Source: Serratia nevei
GTDB taxonomy: Bacteria; Pseudomonadota; Gammaproteobacteria; Enterobacterales; Enterobacteriaceae
Length of the DNA stretch: 64,000 bases
Direction of reading: 5' to 3'
NCBI RefSeq assembly: GCF_024160145.1
Contig: NZ_JAMYWQ010000002.1
Span: 186,001-250,000 of the forward strand
Shown: positions 29,178 to 37,689 of the stretch, one piece after another
Position numbering within the stretch: position 1 is the first letter of the stretch
Layout: every line of letters starts with the position of its first letter
Position numbers and translations under genes: made by a program
Notes under the pieces: generated by a model
What the model was told of the DNA's origin: nothing
Seen by the model: only the letters and a program-made list of their open reading frames with translations
The model's database searches: none

Positions 29178-30653
29178 TCAGGCGCCCAGGCCCCCGAGGC
29201 ACAGGTACTTGATCTCGAGATAGTCCTCGATGCCGTATTTTGAGCCTTCGCGGCCCAACCCGGAGTGCTTCATGCCGCCGAACGGCGCCACCTCGGTGGA
29301 GATCAGCCCTTCGTTGATGCCGACGATGCCGTACTCCAACGCTTCGGCCACGCGCATTACCCGGCCGATGTCGCGGCTGTAGAAGTAAGCGGCCAGGCCG
29401 AACGGCGTGTCGTTGGCCAGTTCGATGGCTTCCGCTTCCTGGTTGAAGCGGATCAGGGGCGCCACCGGGCCGAACGTCTCCTCGCGGAAGATTTTCGCCG
29501 TGCGCGGCACATCGGTCAGGATAGTCGGGGTGAAGAAATTGCCGCCCAGCGCGTCAGGCTGGCCGCCCAGCAGCACCGATGCGCCGTGCTCGACGGCGTC
29601 GGCGATATGCTCGCGCACTTTTTCCACCGCGTCCGGGTTAATCAACGGGCCGATGGTGACGCCATCGTCCATGCCGTTGCCGACTTTCAGCCTGGCGACG
29701 GCGGCTTTCAGTTTGGCGGCGAAGGCGTCGTACACGCCGTCCTGCACCAGAAAACGGTTGGTGCAGACGCAGGTCTGGCCGGCGTTGCGGTATTTCGAGG
29801 CGACCGCGCCGGCCACGGCGGCGTCCAGATCGGCATCGTCGAATACGATAAACGGCGCGTTGCCGCCCAGCTCCATGCTGGTTTTCTTGATGGTGGGCGC
29901 ACACTGGGCCAGCAGCTGCGCGCCGACTTCGGTGCTGCCGGTGAAGGAGAGTTTACGCACATCCGGATTGGCGGTGAGTTCGCCGCCGATGCCTTTGCTG
30001 GGGCCGGTGATCACGTTGCACACCCCGGCGGGCAGCCCGGCGCGCTCCGCCAGCACGGCGATCGCCAGCGCCGAGAACGGGGTCTGGCTGGCGGGGCGGA
30101 TCACCCCGGTGCAGCCCGCCGCCCAGCCGGGGCCGGCTTTGCGGGTGATCATCGCCGCCGGGAAGTTCCACGGGGTGATGGCGGCGAACACGCCGATCGG
30201 CTCTTTCTGCACGATGATGCGGCGGCCCGCCTGGGGCTGCGGAATAGTGTCGCCGTAGACCCGCTTACCTTCCTCGGCGAACCATTCGATAAAGGAGGCG
30301 GCATAGGCGATTTCACCTCGGCTTTCGGCCAGCGGCTTGCCCTGTTCCGCCGTCATGATGCGTGCCAGATCCTCCTGATTTTCCATCATCAGCTCAAACA
30401 GCCGCCGCAGCTTGCCGGCGCGCTCTTTGGCGGTCAGCGCACGCCAGGCGGGCAGCGCCTTCTTGGCGGCGGCGATGGCGCGTGCGGTTTCCTCGGCGCC
30501 GAAGGCCGGCACATGGCCAACCAACTCGCCGTTGGCGGGGTTATGAATGGCGATCGTGTGGCCTGTTTTGGCCGGCAACCATTGCCCGTCGATGTAATTG
30601 GCCTCGCGGAACAGCGTGGGATCCTTGAGGGTAGCGCTGATGCTGGTGCTCAT
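29178..30653 (-). CDS. gabD: NADP-dependent succinate-semialdehyde dehydrogenase
   Basis: 491-residue aldehyde dehydrogenase that turns succinate semialdehyde into succinate, the last step of GABA use. Very close to E. coli GabD along its length: PWNFPAAMITRKAGP, TSMELGGNAPFIVFDDADLD (catalytic Glu), NAGQTCVCTNRF (catalytic Cys) and the C-terminal EVAPFGGMKHSGLGREGSKY. One oddity: the usual Lys of the KPA cofactor motif is Arg here (GVIRPASQTPFSA). No gabT or gabP lies beside it; it is a single gene convergent with the cupin gene. Confidence 0.9.
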   Translation of the reverse strand: MSTSISATLKDPTLFREANYIDGQWLPAKTGHTIAIHNPANGELVGHVPAFGAEETARAIAAAKKALPAWRALTAKERAGKLRRLFELMMENQEDLARIMTAEQGKPLAESRGEIAYAASFIEWFAEEGKRVYGDTIPQPQAGRRIIVQKEPIGVFAAITPWNFPAAMITRKAGPGWAAGCTGVIRPASQTPFSALAIAVLAERAGLPAGVCNVITGPSKGIGGELTANPDVRKLSFTGSTEVGAQLLAQCAPTIKKTSMELGGNAPFIVFDDADLDAAVAGAVASKYRNAGQTCVCTNRFLVQDGVYDAFAAKLKAAVARLKVGNGMDDGVTIGPLINPDAVEKVREHIADAVEHGASVLLGGQPDALGGNFFTPTILTDVPRTAKIFREETFGPVAPLIRFNQEAEAIELANDTPFGLAAYFYSRDIGRVMRVAEALEYGIVGINEGLISTEVAPFGGMKHSGLGREGSKYGIEDYLEIKYLCLGGLGA

Positions 30654-30868
30654 TGGTCTCTTCCTTTGCTGAGTTCAACAGAATGGTCTATCCCATACGG
30701 CTACCCTTTACCCTAGCAAACTTTGCCGCCGCCGTTTGCCACCGTGGCGACAAGATGAGCGTTTTCTCCATGCGCACCTTCTGTACAAAAAATATCCGTC
30801 ATCGGGCCGATACTGAAAGAGCAGGCATATGACCCTTTTCGATGTGATTAAAAGAAAGGAGTGTGCGA

Positions 30869-31084
30869 ATGATGAAATCAGTGGACAGACATCTCGCGGC
30901 CTACGGCAGCGAAATGGATTTTTTGGCGTCGAGCATCGCCCTGATGGAATGGCAAGGGCGGCAGATTGACGCCGGGCAGGTGGCCGGCAATATGTCGGAA
31001 CAGCAAAGCCGCCTGTTCTTTGCGCGGTTGAGTTATTTTCGTCAGCTTTATCAGGCCGCAGCGGCGGCCGAACACAGCCTGTAA
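30869..31084 (+). CDS. Small helical protein, unknown function
   Basis: 71 residues, predicted all-helical, with no signal peptide or membrane segment (LAAYGSEMDFLASSIALMEW, then SRLFFARLSYFRQLYQAA). Start at 30869 is set by AAGGAG 7 nt upstream; a second ATG follows directly. The gene ends before a good terminator. The shape recalls small connector or stress proteins of enterobacteria, but I do not recognise the family. Confidence 0.6.
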   Translation: MMKSVDRHLAAYGSEMDFLASSIALMEWQGRQIDAGQVAGNMSEQQSRLFFARLSYFRQLYQAAAAAEHSL

Positions 31085-31095
31085 TCTCCCGATTC

Positions 31096-31120
31096 AGCCC
31101 CGTCTCAGCGGGGCTTTTCA
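31096..31120 (+). terminator. Intrinsic terminator after the 71-residue gene
   Basis: AGCCCC (31096-31101), loop, GGGGCT (31110-31115), followed by TTTTCATTT. It lies 12 nt after the stop and shortly before the end of the convergent flavin-enzyme gene. Confidence 0.75.
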
Positions 31121-31122
31121 TT

Positions 31123-32037
31123 TCAGCGGTGCCACACCCCGGTCGCCAGCGTCGCCGGCGAATATTCCAGATTACGCCCCCGCCACGGCAACGCCGCCGC
31201 AAAGCGCCAGGCGCGGCGAACGTCAAACCGCCAATAGCGTTCCGCCCCTTCAACACCGGGATGCCCTTGCGCCTGCCACAGGATCTGCGTTTGTCCTTGC
31301 AGATGCAGCACGTCACCGCGATCGAAATCGATGAACAGCAGCGCCGCCCGCGGTTCGGCCAGCAGGTTGCCCAGCGTATTCATATAGCGGTTGCCGCGAA
31401 AGTCCGGCATCCACAGCGTGTCACCTTCCAGATGGATAAAGCCGGGGCGCCCGCCGCGATGAGAAATATCGACGCCGCCCTGCGCCAGTGCCAGGTGCGC
31501 GCTGCTGGCGACGAAGCTGGTGTCCGCGGTGCGGATCAGCGCCTGCGCCGCCGCATCGAGCGATGCTAAATGCTCAACCGGCTGTGGCCGGCTCTCCACC
31601 GGGTAGAGTTCGCGGCGCTGAATGTACTGCGGGCAGTTGCCGAAGCTTTGGTGAACGACGATCTCCACCCGGTTTTTGTCGGTGCGGCCGACGGTGCCGT
31701 TGGCGCGGTTGCGCCGCCGGTTGCTGAAGTCGAGCCCGAGCGCGCCGACCGGTTTGCCGGGCAGCAACAGCGCCTGGGCGGGATCGTCGCTGCGGCGCGG
31801 CGCGCTGATGCGCAGGTGCGTGTCATCCGGCGTGCGTAAAAATCCGGGCAGGCCGCTGAACAGAGTGGCGATAGGCCAGCCCTGGTCGTCCAGCGTGGCG
31901 ACGAACAGGTAGGGCAGCGCGGCGAAAAACGCGCGGTGCTGATCCGGCATCGCGGGGTAGATGCCGCCGCCCACGCGATCGAAACCGGCCAGCGTCTGCG
32001 CGCGCAGCTCATCGGGGTGGAACCGTTGCGTGTTCAC
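31123..32037 (-). CDS. Pyridoxamine 5'-phosphate oxidase-family flavoprotein
   Basis: 304-residue protein with a split-barrel FMN-binding fold of the PNPOx-like family. Visible: FVATLDDQGWPIATLFSGLPGF near the N-terminus and a second barrel stretch FVASSAHLALAQGGVDISHRGG, then GFIHLEGDTLWMPDFRGNRYMNTLGNLL. Start is a GTG at 32037, 5 nt after the stop of the GST gene, so the two genes are probably translated together. Likely an FMN-dependent oxidoreductase of unknown substrate; pairing with a GST suggests detoxification (inference). Confidence 0.8.
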   Translation of the reverse strand: MNTQRFHPDELRAQTLAGFDRVGGGIYPAMPDQHRAFFAALPYLFVATLDDQGWPIATLFSGLPGFLRTPDDTHLRISAPRRSDDPAQALLLPGKPVGALGLDFSNRRRNRANGTVGRTDKNRVEIVVHQSFGNCPQYIQRRELYPVESRPQPVEHLASLDAAAQALIRTADTSFVASSAHLALAQGGVDISHRGGRPGFIHLEGDTLWMPDFRGNRYMNTLGNLLAEPRAALLFIDFDRGDVLHLQGQTQILWQAQGHPGVEGAERYWRFDVRRAWRFAAALPWRGRNLEYSPATLATGVWHR

Positions 32038-32041
32038 GGCG

Positions 32042-32659
32042 TCAGCTCGCCGCCGGTTCCGGCAGGGCCGGCATGGCGAAGAAGCCGGGAAGCGCCGCGA
32101 TGTTCGCCACCCAGCGCCGTATGGCGGGGTAAGGCGCCAGCGAAATGCCGCCTTCGGCCGCGACCGCCACATAGCTGTAGCAGGCCAGATCGGCGATGGT
32201 CGCCTGTTCGCCGGCCAGATAGCCGCGCTCGCTCAGGTGTTGCTCCATCTGCGGCAGAAAACGATCGCTGATTGCCCGCGCCGTCTGATAATCCTCCGGC
32301 ACGGCGAACTGGGTGATTAATCGGCAGGCCGCCGGGCCGTAGCGGACTTCGCCGGCGGCTTTGGAAAGCCAGGCCTGCACCCGCGCCGCCGCCGCCGGCT
32401 GTTCCGGCAGCCAGTGGCTGTCCGGCGCATAGCGTTTCGCCAGATAGACCAGAATGGCGTTGCTGTCGGCCAGCGTCAGATCGCCGTCCTGCAAGACCGG
32501 GATCTGGCCGAACGGGTTGAGCCGGCGAAAGGCCGCGCTCTGCCGCACGTCCGCCGAGGCTTCTACCCATTCATAGGGCAGCGCCAGCATGCGCAGCAGC
32601 AACGCCACGCGGTGAACGTGGCCGGAAAGCGGGGTGCCGTAGAGGGTAATGGTGGACAT
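32042..32659 (-). CDS. Glutathione S-transferase family protein
   Basis: 205-residue cytosolic GST. N-terminal thioredoxin-like domain: TLYGTPLSGHVHRVALLLRML, then NPFGQIPVLQDGDLTLADSNAILVYLAKRY with the cis-Pro and the glutathione-binding Glu/Asp-Ser pair (here ADSNAI). Helical C-terminal domain follows, including ATIADLACYSY. Start at 32659 rather than 32743 because GAGGAG lies directly upstream. First gene of a two-gene operon, divergent from a lysR gene 99 bp away that probably controls it. Confidence 0.9.
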   Translation of the reverse strand: MSTITLYGTPLSGHVHRVALLLRMLALPYEWVEASADVRQSAAFRRLNPFGQIPVLQDGDLTLADSNAILVYLAKRYAPDSHWLPEQPAAAARVQAWLSKAAGEVRYGPAACRLITQFAVPEDYQTARAISDRFLPQMEQHLSERGYLAGEQATIADLACYSYVAVAAEGGISLAPYPAIRRWVANIAALPGFFAMPALPEPAAS

Positions 32660-32723
32660 GGCGTTTCTCCTCAGTGCTTTTTTTTCAGCATACTCTTGCG
32701 GTGAATGAGCGGAATCCGGCAAT

Positions 32724-32743
32724 GTGGAAATTGATAATTTCAC
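32724..32743. promoter_or_regulatory. Imperfect palindrome in the gst-lysR gap
   Basis: GTGGAAATTGATAATTTCAC: arms GTG-AAATT and AATTT-CAC with one bulged base. It sits 16 bp before the lysR start in a 99-bp divergent gap, where a LysR operator is expected. Confidence 0.45.
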
Positions 32744-32758
32744 TTATCGGAAGAGTCT

Positions 32759-33670
32759 ATGGATCGGTTAGACGAGTTGGCCATCTTTGTGGCGGTGGTG
32801 CAGCAGGGCAGCCTGGCGGCCGCCGGGCGCAAACTGCGGCGTTCGGCGCCGGCGATCACCCGGGCGATCGCCGCGCTGGAACAGCGGTTCGGCACCCGGC
32901 TGGTGGAACGCACCACCCGGCGGCTGGCACCTACCGAGGCGGGCGTGCGGCTGCTGGAGCGCGCGCAACAGCTGCTGCAGGATTATCAGGCGGTGGTGCA
33001 GGATACCGCTGAAGCGCAGCTGAGCGGCTTGCTGCGCGTCACCTCGCCGGTGCAGTTCGGCCGCCGATACGTGGCGCCGGTGGTGATGGCGTTTCTCGAT
33101 GACTATCCGCAGATGCAGATCGAAATGGTGTTGAACGATCGCAATCTCGATCTGATCGACGAAGGGCTGGATATCGCGGTACGCATCGGTCATCTGCAGG
33201 ACTCTTCGCGCGTGGCGCGGCGGCTGGGGCAGGTCAGCCGGGTGACGGTCGCCAGCCCGGCTTACCTGGCGCGCTGCGGCGAGCCGCGCTCACCGGCGCA
33301 GCTGGCGGAGCATGCCACCATCGTCGGCACCCAGCGGCCGTCGCTGCGCGAATGGCGCTTCGGCCCGCTGGAAAACGGCGAGCGGGTGCGCTTGGCCCCC
33401 CGGCTGTTGCTCAACGACGTGGAAGCGCAGCTGCTGGCGGTGCGCGCCGGCAAGGGCATCGCCCGGCTGCTCTCGTATCAGGTGGCGGACGATCTGGCCG
33501 CCGGCACGCTGGTGCGGCTGCTGGCGGATCATGAGCCGTTGCCGATGCCGGTACAGCTGGTGGCGCAGCAGGCGCAGCGCATGCCGCTGAAGGTGCGCGC
33601 CTTTTGGGATTATGCGTTTGAAAGGCTCAGCGCATTGCCACAAATTCAGCCGGACGGGCGGGGAAAATAA
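32759..33670 (+). CDS. LysR family transcriptional regulator
   Basis: 303-residue LysR regulator: helix-turn-helix in ELAIFVAVVQQGSLAAAGRK... with LRRSAPAITRAIAALEQRFG, then an effector-binding domain (LLRVTSPVQFGRRYVAPVV, QIEMVLNDRNLDLIDEGLD). The subfamily is that of AaeR/DsdC-like regulators with RxxFG variants, common beside glutathione-transferase or quinone-reductase genes. It is divergent from the gst/PNPOx pair. It ends before a strong hairpin at 33675-33700. Confidence 0.9.
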   Translation: MDRLDELAIFVAVVQQGSLAAAGRKLRRSAPAITRAIAALEQRFGTRLVERTTRRLAPTEAGVRLLERAQQLLQDYQAVVQDTAEAQLSGLLRVTSPVQFGRRYVAPVVMAFLDDYPQMQIEMVLNDRNLDLIDEGLDIAVRIGHLQDSSRVARRLGQVSRVTVASPAYLARCGEPRSPAQLAEHATIVGTQRPSLREWRFGPLENGERVRLAPRLLLNDVEAQLLAVRAGKGIARLLSYQVADDLAAGTLVRLLADHEPLPMPVQLVAQQAQRMPLKVRAFWDYAFERLSALPQIQPDGRGK

Positions 33671-33674
33671 GCGC

Positions 33675-33700
33675 AAAAAGTTTCATGGGTTAAACTTTTT
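33675..33700. terminator. Hairpin terminator after lysR
   Basis: AAAAAGTTT (33675-33683), 8-nt loop, AAACTTTTT (33692-33700): perfect 9-bp stem whose outer half is itself A/U-rich, giving a U-run at the 3' side. It works in either direction in principle. Confidence 0.65.
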
Positions 33701-33752
33701 CGCTGCCGGCGTTGTTTTATTTTACCGGGCGCGCATTGCTGATAGACCCGTC

Positions 33753-33780
33753 TTGACAATAATGTTGTCGGTGCTAATAG
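33753..33780 (+). promoter_or_regulatory. Promoter with overlapping GACAA-N5-TTGTC repeat
   Basis: -35 TTGACA (33753-33758), 16-bp spacer, -10 TAATAG (33775-33780), 38 bp before the hydrolase start. GACAA (33755-33759) and TTGTC (33765-33769) form an inverted repeat that overlaps the -35, a good place for a repressor. Regulator unknown. Confidence 0.55.
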
Positions 33781-33817
33781 TTAATTCATATCTTAAATAA
33801 TAAACGAAGTTTAATAT

Positions 33818-34615
33818 ATGAAACAACTTGCGGGGAGCTATGACAACGGCGCTGCGGTGGATAATGAAGACGTTATTTTGGCTTCATTCCAGACCCGTAG
33901 CGCGGCTATTTATCATCAGGCAAAACATGAAAAGAATATTGCGTATGGCGAAAGCGAACGCGAGACGATTGATTGGCTCTATTCTGCAAAGCAGCACCAG
34001 GGGACGTTAATTTTTATTCACGGCGGCTATTGGCAATTCTGCGATAAGGCGGATTTCGCCTTTATCGCCGCCGGGCCGTTGGCGTTGGGTTTTGACGTGG
34101 TGCTGGTGGAATATGCGCTGGCGCCGGCGGTTAATCTTGACGCTATTTGTCGCCAGGTGGGGGCGGCGCTTGATGCAATTCAGCGCCGTCTGCCGCCGCA
34201 CTATGCCCATCCGGTGCATCTGTGCGGCCATTCCGCCGGCGGGCATCTGGCGGCGTTTTGGCAGCAGCATGCGTTGGTGGAGGCGGTCTTTCCCATCAGC
34301 GGCCTGTTCGAACTGGCGCCGCTGCAAGAGAGCTATGTCAATCGGGCGCTGCAGCTGACCGCGCGGCAGATTGAAACGCTCAGCCCGGCGCGCCACCTGC
34401 CGGCGCGCAGTAAGCCGCTCACGCTGTATTATGGCGCGGCGGAGCTGCCGGAGCTGATCGGTCAGTCACAGCATTATCATGCGGCGCTGCGCCAGCGCGG
34501 GTTGCCGGCCGAACTGGTCGCGGTGCCCGGCGCCAATCATTTCACCATCCTGGATGCGTTGTTCGCCGCCGACGGCGCGCTGCTTCGCCAACTTGATCAC
34601 CACGGGAACCACTGA
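33818..34615 (+). CDS. Alpha/beta hydrolase, kynurenine-formamidase-like
   Basis: 265-residue alpha/beta hydrolase. HGGYW (residues 68-72) forms the oxyanion hole and GHSAG (137-141) carries the nucleophile Ser139; His241 in GANHFTIL is the likely catalytic His, and Glu209 or a nearby acid completes the triad. The HGGxW motif and length fit arylformamidases, which cut N-formylkynurenine, and related carboxylesterases. It heads an operon with RidA, an aromatic aminotransferase and an amino-acid permease, which favours an amino-acid derivative as substrate. Lower GC at its start than further on. Confidence 0.8.
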   Translation: MKQLAGSYDNGAAVDNEDVILASFQTRSAAIYHQAKHEKNIAYGESERETIDWLYSAKQHQGTLIFIHGGYWQFCDKADFAFIAAGPLALGFDVVLVEYALAPAVNLDAICRQVGAALDAIQRRLPPHYAHPVHLCGHSAGGHLAAFWQQHALVEAVFPISGLFELAPLQESYVNRALQLTARQIETLSPARHLPARSKPLTLYYGAAELPELIGQSQHYHAALRQRGLPAELVAVPGANHFTILDALFAADGALLRQLDHHGNH

Positions 34616-34616
34616 T

Positions 34617-34988
34617 ATGCGCGAGATCGTAGAGACCGGGCTGCCGGATATCGGCCAGCCTTTTTCCTGGGCTACCCGGGGCGGCGGCATGCTGTTTACC
34701 GCCCATGGCCCGGTGCGGGCGGACGGCAGCATCGAGACCGGCGCGCCGGAGCAACAGATTACGTTAACCTTCGATAACCTGGCGCAGACGCTGAAGGCGG
34801 CGGGCAGCCACAGCGATAAGGTGTTGCAGGTGATCGTTTATCTCACCGACGTCAACGACGTTAAATTGCTCGATGATATTTACCGGAAATACTTTAATTA
34901 TCCTTATCCCAATCGCTCCACGGTTATTGTTGAAAAACTGGTGGTGCCGGGAATGAAAATAGAAATTACCGTCAGCGCCATCGCCTGA
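34617..34988 (+). CDS. RidA-family enamine/imine deaminase
   Basis: 123-residue member of the RidA/YjgF family, which hydrolyses reactive imines and enamines made by PLP enzymes. Visible: GGGMLFTAHGPVRADGSIETG, QTLKAAGSHSDKVLQVIVYL and a C-terminal PNRSTVIVEKLVVPGMKIEI, where the family has its Arg and Glu. ATG at 34617 is one base after the hydrolase stop, so translation is coupled. Sitting before an aminotransferase gene, it probably protects against or uses an imine from that pathway. Confidence 0.9.
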   Translation: MREIVETGLPDIGQPFSWATRGGGMLFTAHGPVRADGSIETGAPEQQITLTFDNLAQTLKAAGSHSDKVLQVIVYLTDVNDVKLLDDIYRKYFNYPYPNRSTVIVEKLVVPGMKIEITVSAIA

Positions 34989-35046
34989 TTTAATTTCTCA
35001 TTAAGTCCGTCTTCATATTAATTCAATAACGAATTAAGGATGCGTC

Positions 35047-36234
35047 ATGTTTAAACAGATTGCACCTTCAGCAGCCGATCCTATTATGTCGCTGATGGAA
35101 GCCTATTTGCAGGATCCCAATCCGCAAAAGGTGAATTTAGGCATTGGGCTCTATTACGACCGGCAGGGGAATATTCCGCTGATGCAGGCGGTGGAGGCCG
35201 CCGAGCAGCGGTTGCTGGCGCTGCGCCGCCCGCACGGTTATCCGCCGATCGAAGGTTCGCCGCAGTTCGCTCGCCAGGTGCAGGCGCTGCTGTTCGGCGA
35301 GCAACAGACGGCCGAGATCGCCACGGTGCAGACCGTCGGCGGCTCCGGTGCGCTAAAGTTGGCGGCGGATTTTTTGCGCCACTTTCTGGCGCGCACTGAC
35401 ATTTGGGTGTCCGATCCCACCTGGGCCAATCACTGGGCGATATTTGAAGGCGCCGGGCTGCGGGTGAATACCTATCCCTACTTTGACGAAGCGGCGGGCG
35501 GCCTGCGTTTCGCCGCCATGCTCGACGCGCTGGACAGTCTGCCGCCCGGCAGCGTAGTCCTGTTGCATCCTTGCTGCCATAACCCGACCGGCACCGATCT
35601 GACGGCGGAGCAGTGGCGCGCCACGCTCGCCGTGCTGCAGCGACGTAAGCTGCTGCCGCTGTTCGATATCGCCTATCAGGGCTTCGGCGACGGGCTGGAG
35701 GAGGACTGCTTGGCGTTGCGCGCAGCGCTGAAAACCGATCTGCCGTTTTTGGTCTGCAACTCGTTTTCCAAAAACGTGGCGCTGTACGGCCAGCGGCTGG
35801 GCGCGCTGTCGGTGCGCTGCGCCGATGCGGAAAATGCCGCCGACGTCAAAGGCGCGTTAAAAACGCTGATCCGCCGCAGCTACTCCTGCCCGCCGACGCA
35901 CGGCAGCCAGATCGTGGAAACCCTGCTCGGCGACGCCGAACTCGGTGAGCTTTGGCGCAATGAGCTGGCGGAAATGCGCGTGCGCATCAAGCAGATGCGT
36001 GAGCAGCTGGCCGCCGGCCTGGCGCGGGGCGGCTCTTCGCTGGATCACCGGCGCATACGCGATCAGCGCGGCATGTTCAGCTATACCGGCCTGAACGAAG
36101 CGCAGCTGCAGACCCTGCGGCAGCGCTACGCCATCTATCTGGTTTCGCCCGGCCGCATGTGCCTGCCGGGGCTCAACCCCGGCAATATCGACTACGTGAC
36201 TGCCGCCATTCTCGACGTCACCCGTACCGCCTAA
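35047..36234 (+). CDS. Aromatic/aspartate-type aminotransferase (class I, PLP)
   Basis: 395-residue class I aminotransferase of the AspC/TyrB group. The PLP lysine is K242 in NSFSKNVALYGQR; other sites are NPTGTDLT, DIAYQGFGDG and the late Arg in GMFSYTGL... plus SPGRMCLPG. It is a divergent relative of TyrB rather than tyrB itself, so substrates are probably aromatic or dicarboxylic amino acids but uncertain. Third gene of the operon from 33818; the permease gene follows by 20 nt. Confidence 0.88.
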   Translation: MFKQIAPSAADPIMSLMEAYLQDPNPQKVNLGIGLYYDRQGNIPLMQAVEAAEQRLLALRRPHGYPPIEGSPQFARQVQALLFGEQQTAEIATVQTVGGSGALKLAADFLRHFLARTDIWVSDPTWANHWAIFEGAGLRVNTYPYFDEAAGGLRFAAMLDALDSLPPGSVVLLHPCCHNPTGTDLTAEQWRATLAVLQRRKLLPLFDIAYQGFGDGLEEDCLALRAALKTDLPFLVCNSFSKNVALYGQRLGALSVRCADAENAADVKGALKTLIRRSYSCPPTHGSQIVETLLGDAELGELWRNELAEMRVRIKQMREQLAAGLARGGSSLDHRRIRDQRGMFSYTGLNEAQLQTLRQRYAIYLVSPGRMCLPGLNPGNIDYVTAAILDVTRTA

Positions 36235-36254
36235 CTCCGTTCGGGAGCCCAGCC

Positions 36255-37652
36255 ATGCCACAGATGAATGATTTTGAGCAGATCGCCCGCCGTCAGGGCG
36301 GGTTGAACAAGCATCTTACCGCCGGGCAGATGTCGATGCTGGCGATCGGCGGCGCCATCGGCACCGGGCTGTTTCTCGGCAGCGCCTACGCCATTCAGAT
36401 GGCAGGGCCGTCGGTATTGCTGAGCTACCTGATCGGCGGCGTTATTGCGCTGCTGTTGATGGGCAGCCTGGCAGAAATGACCTCCGAACACCCGACGCCC
36501 GGCTCGTTCGGCGACTACGCCGAATTCTATCTCGGCCCGCTGTTCGGCTTTCTGGTGCGTTATTCCTACTGGTCTTGCGTGGTGCTGGCGGTGGGCACCG
36601 AAGTTACCGCCATCGGCATGTACATGCAGTTCTGGTTCCCGGCTACGCCGACCTGGCCGTGGGTGCTGCTGTTTTCGGCGGCGGTGATCGTCGTCAACGT
36701 GATCGGCGTAAAGTCGTTCGGCCAGGTGGAATACGCGCTGTCCACCGTCAAAGTGACGGCGATCGTGGCGTTCATTCTGATCGGCATCGGCATTCTGGCG
36801 TTTTCGGGCAACCCGGCCTACGGCCTGCGCAACCTGACCGCCGGCGGCTTTATGCCGTTTGGCGTCAAGGGCATGTGGTTTGCGGTGATCGTTTCCATTT
36901 TCAGCTACCTGAGCATTGAAATGATCGCGGTGGCCGCCGGCGAGGCGAAAAATCCGGTGATAGCGGTGAAGGCAGCGTTCAAGGGCACCATCGTGCGGCT
37001 GTTCATCTTCTACATGCTGTCGATCGCGCTGATGCTGGCCATTGTGCCCTGGCGCCAGTCCGGCACCGGCGAAAGCCCGTTCCTGATGGCGATGAACGTG
37101 ATCCATCTGCCGGCCGCCGCCGGTATTTTCAACTTTATCGTGCTGGTGGCGGCGCTGTCGGCGATGAACAGCCAGCTGTATATCACCACCCGCATGATGT
37201 TCTCGCTGTCGCGTGCCGGGCAGGCGCCGGCAGCATTGGGGCGCGTCAGTCGGCGCGGCATTCCGGTCAATGCGCTGGCGATGTCGTGCATCGGCATCGT
37301 GGTGTCTATCGTGCTGAGTCTGGTGGCGCCGGAAACCTCGTTCGCCGCCATGATGTCTATTTCGGTGTATGGCGCCTGCTTTACCTGGCTGATGATTTTT
37401 GTCACCCACCTGTTCTTCCGCCGCCGGCACCGGCAGACCCACCTGAAGTTCCGTATGTGGGGGTTCCCCTATACCACCTTGCTGGGTGCCGGGCTGATGG
37501 CGGCGCTGATGATCTCGACGGCGTTTACCGAATTCTTCCGCATGACGCTGTGGTTCGGTATTCCGTTTACCTTGCTGCTGGTGGTGGCCTACCGCTTCCA
37601 GAGCCGCCGCGCGCCTGCACCCGTGCCGCTCAAGGCGCCGGAAGTGGAGTAA
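36255..37652 (+). CDS. Amino-acid permease (APC/AAT family)
   Basis: 465-residue inner-membrane amino-acid:proton symporter with about 12 helices. The family signature is near the start (HLTAGQMSMLAIGGAIGTGLF), followed by the AAT-type stretch LLSYLIGGVIALLLMGSLAEM and the conserved EAKNPVIAVKAA... region. GabP/ProY/AroP-like; a substrate of an aromatic type would fit the operon. Start at 36255 (GGGAGCC upstream) removes 32 implausible residues of the longer frame. Last gene of the operon, ending at a hairpin shared with paaY. Confidence 0.92.
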   Translation: MPQMNDFEQIARRQGGLNKHLTAGQMSMLAIGGAIGTGLFLGSAYAIQMAGPSVLLSYLIGGVIALLLMGSLAEMTSEHPTPGSFGDYAEFYLGPLFGFLVRYSYWSCVVLAVGTEVTAIGMYMQFWFPATPTWPWVLLFSAAVIVVNVIGVKSFGQVEYALSTVKVTAIVAFILIGIGILAFSGNPAYGLRNLTAGGFMPFGVKGMWFAVIVSIFSYLSIEMIAVAAGEAKNPVIAVKAAFKGTIVRLFIFYMLSIALMLAIVPWRQSGTGESPFLMAMNVIHLPAAAGIFNFIVLVAALSAMNSQLYITTRMMFSLSRAGQAPAALGRVSRRGIPVNALAMSCIGIVVSIVLSLVAPETSFAAMMSISVYGACFTWLMIFVTHLFFRRRHRQTHLKFRMWGFPYTTLLGAGLMAALMISTAFTEFFRMTLWFGIPFTLLLVVAYRFQSRRAPAPVPLKAPEVE

Positions 37653-37660
37653 TGCGGGGA

Positions 37661-37684
37661 GGGGCTGAGGCGTTTCTCAGCCCC
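37661..37684. terminator. Hairpin between permease gene and paaY
   Basis: GGGGCTGAG (37661-37669), loop GCGTTT, CTCAGCCCC (37676-37684): perfect 9-bp stem between convergent genes, without a clear U-run. Confidence 0.5.
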
Positions 37685-37689
37685 GGGGA

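Noticed and set aside
28752-30653. Cupin and gabD as one operon.
   Set aside because: They are convergent, on opposite strands.
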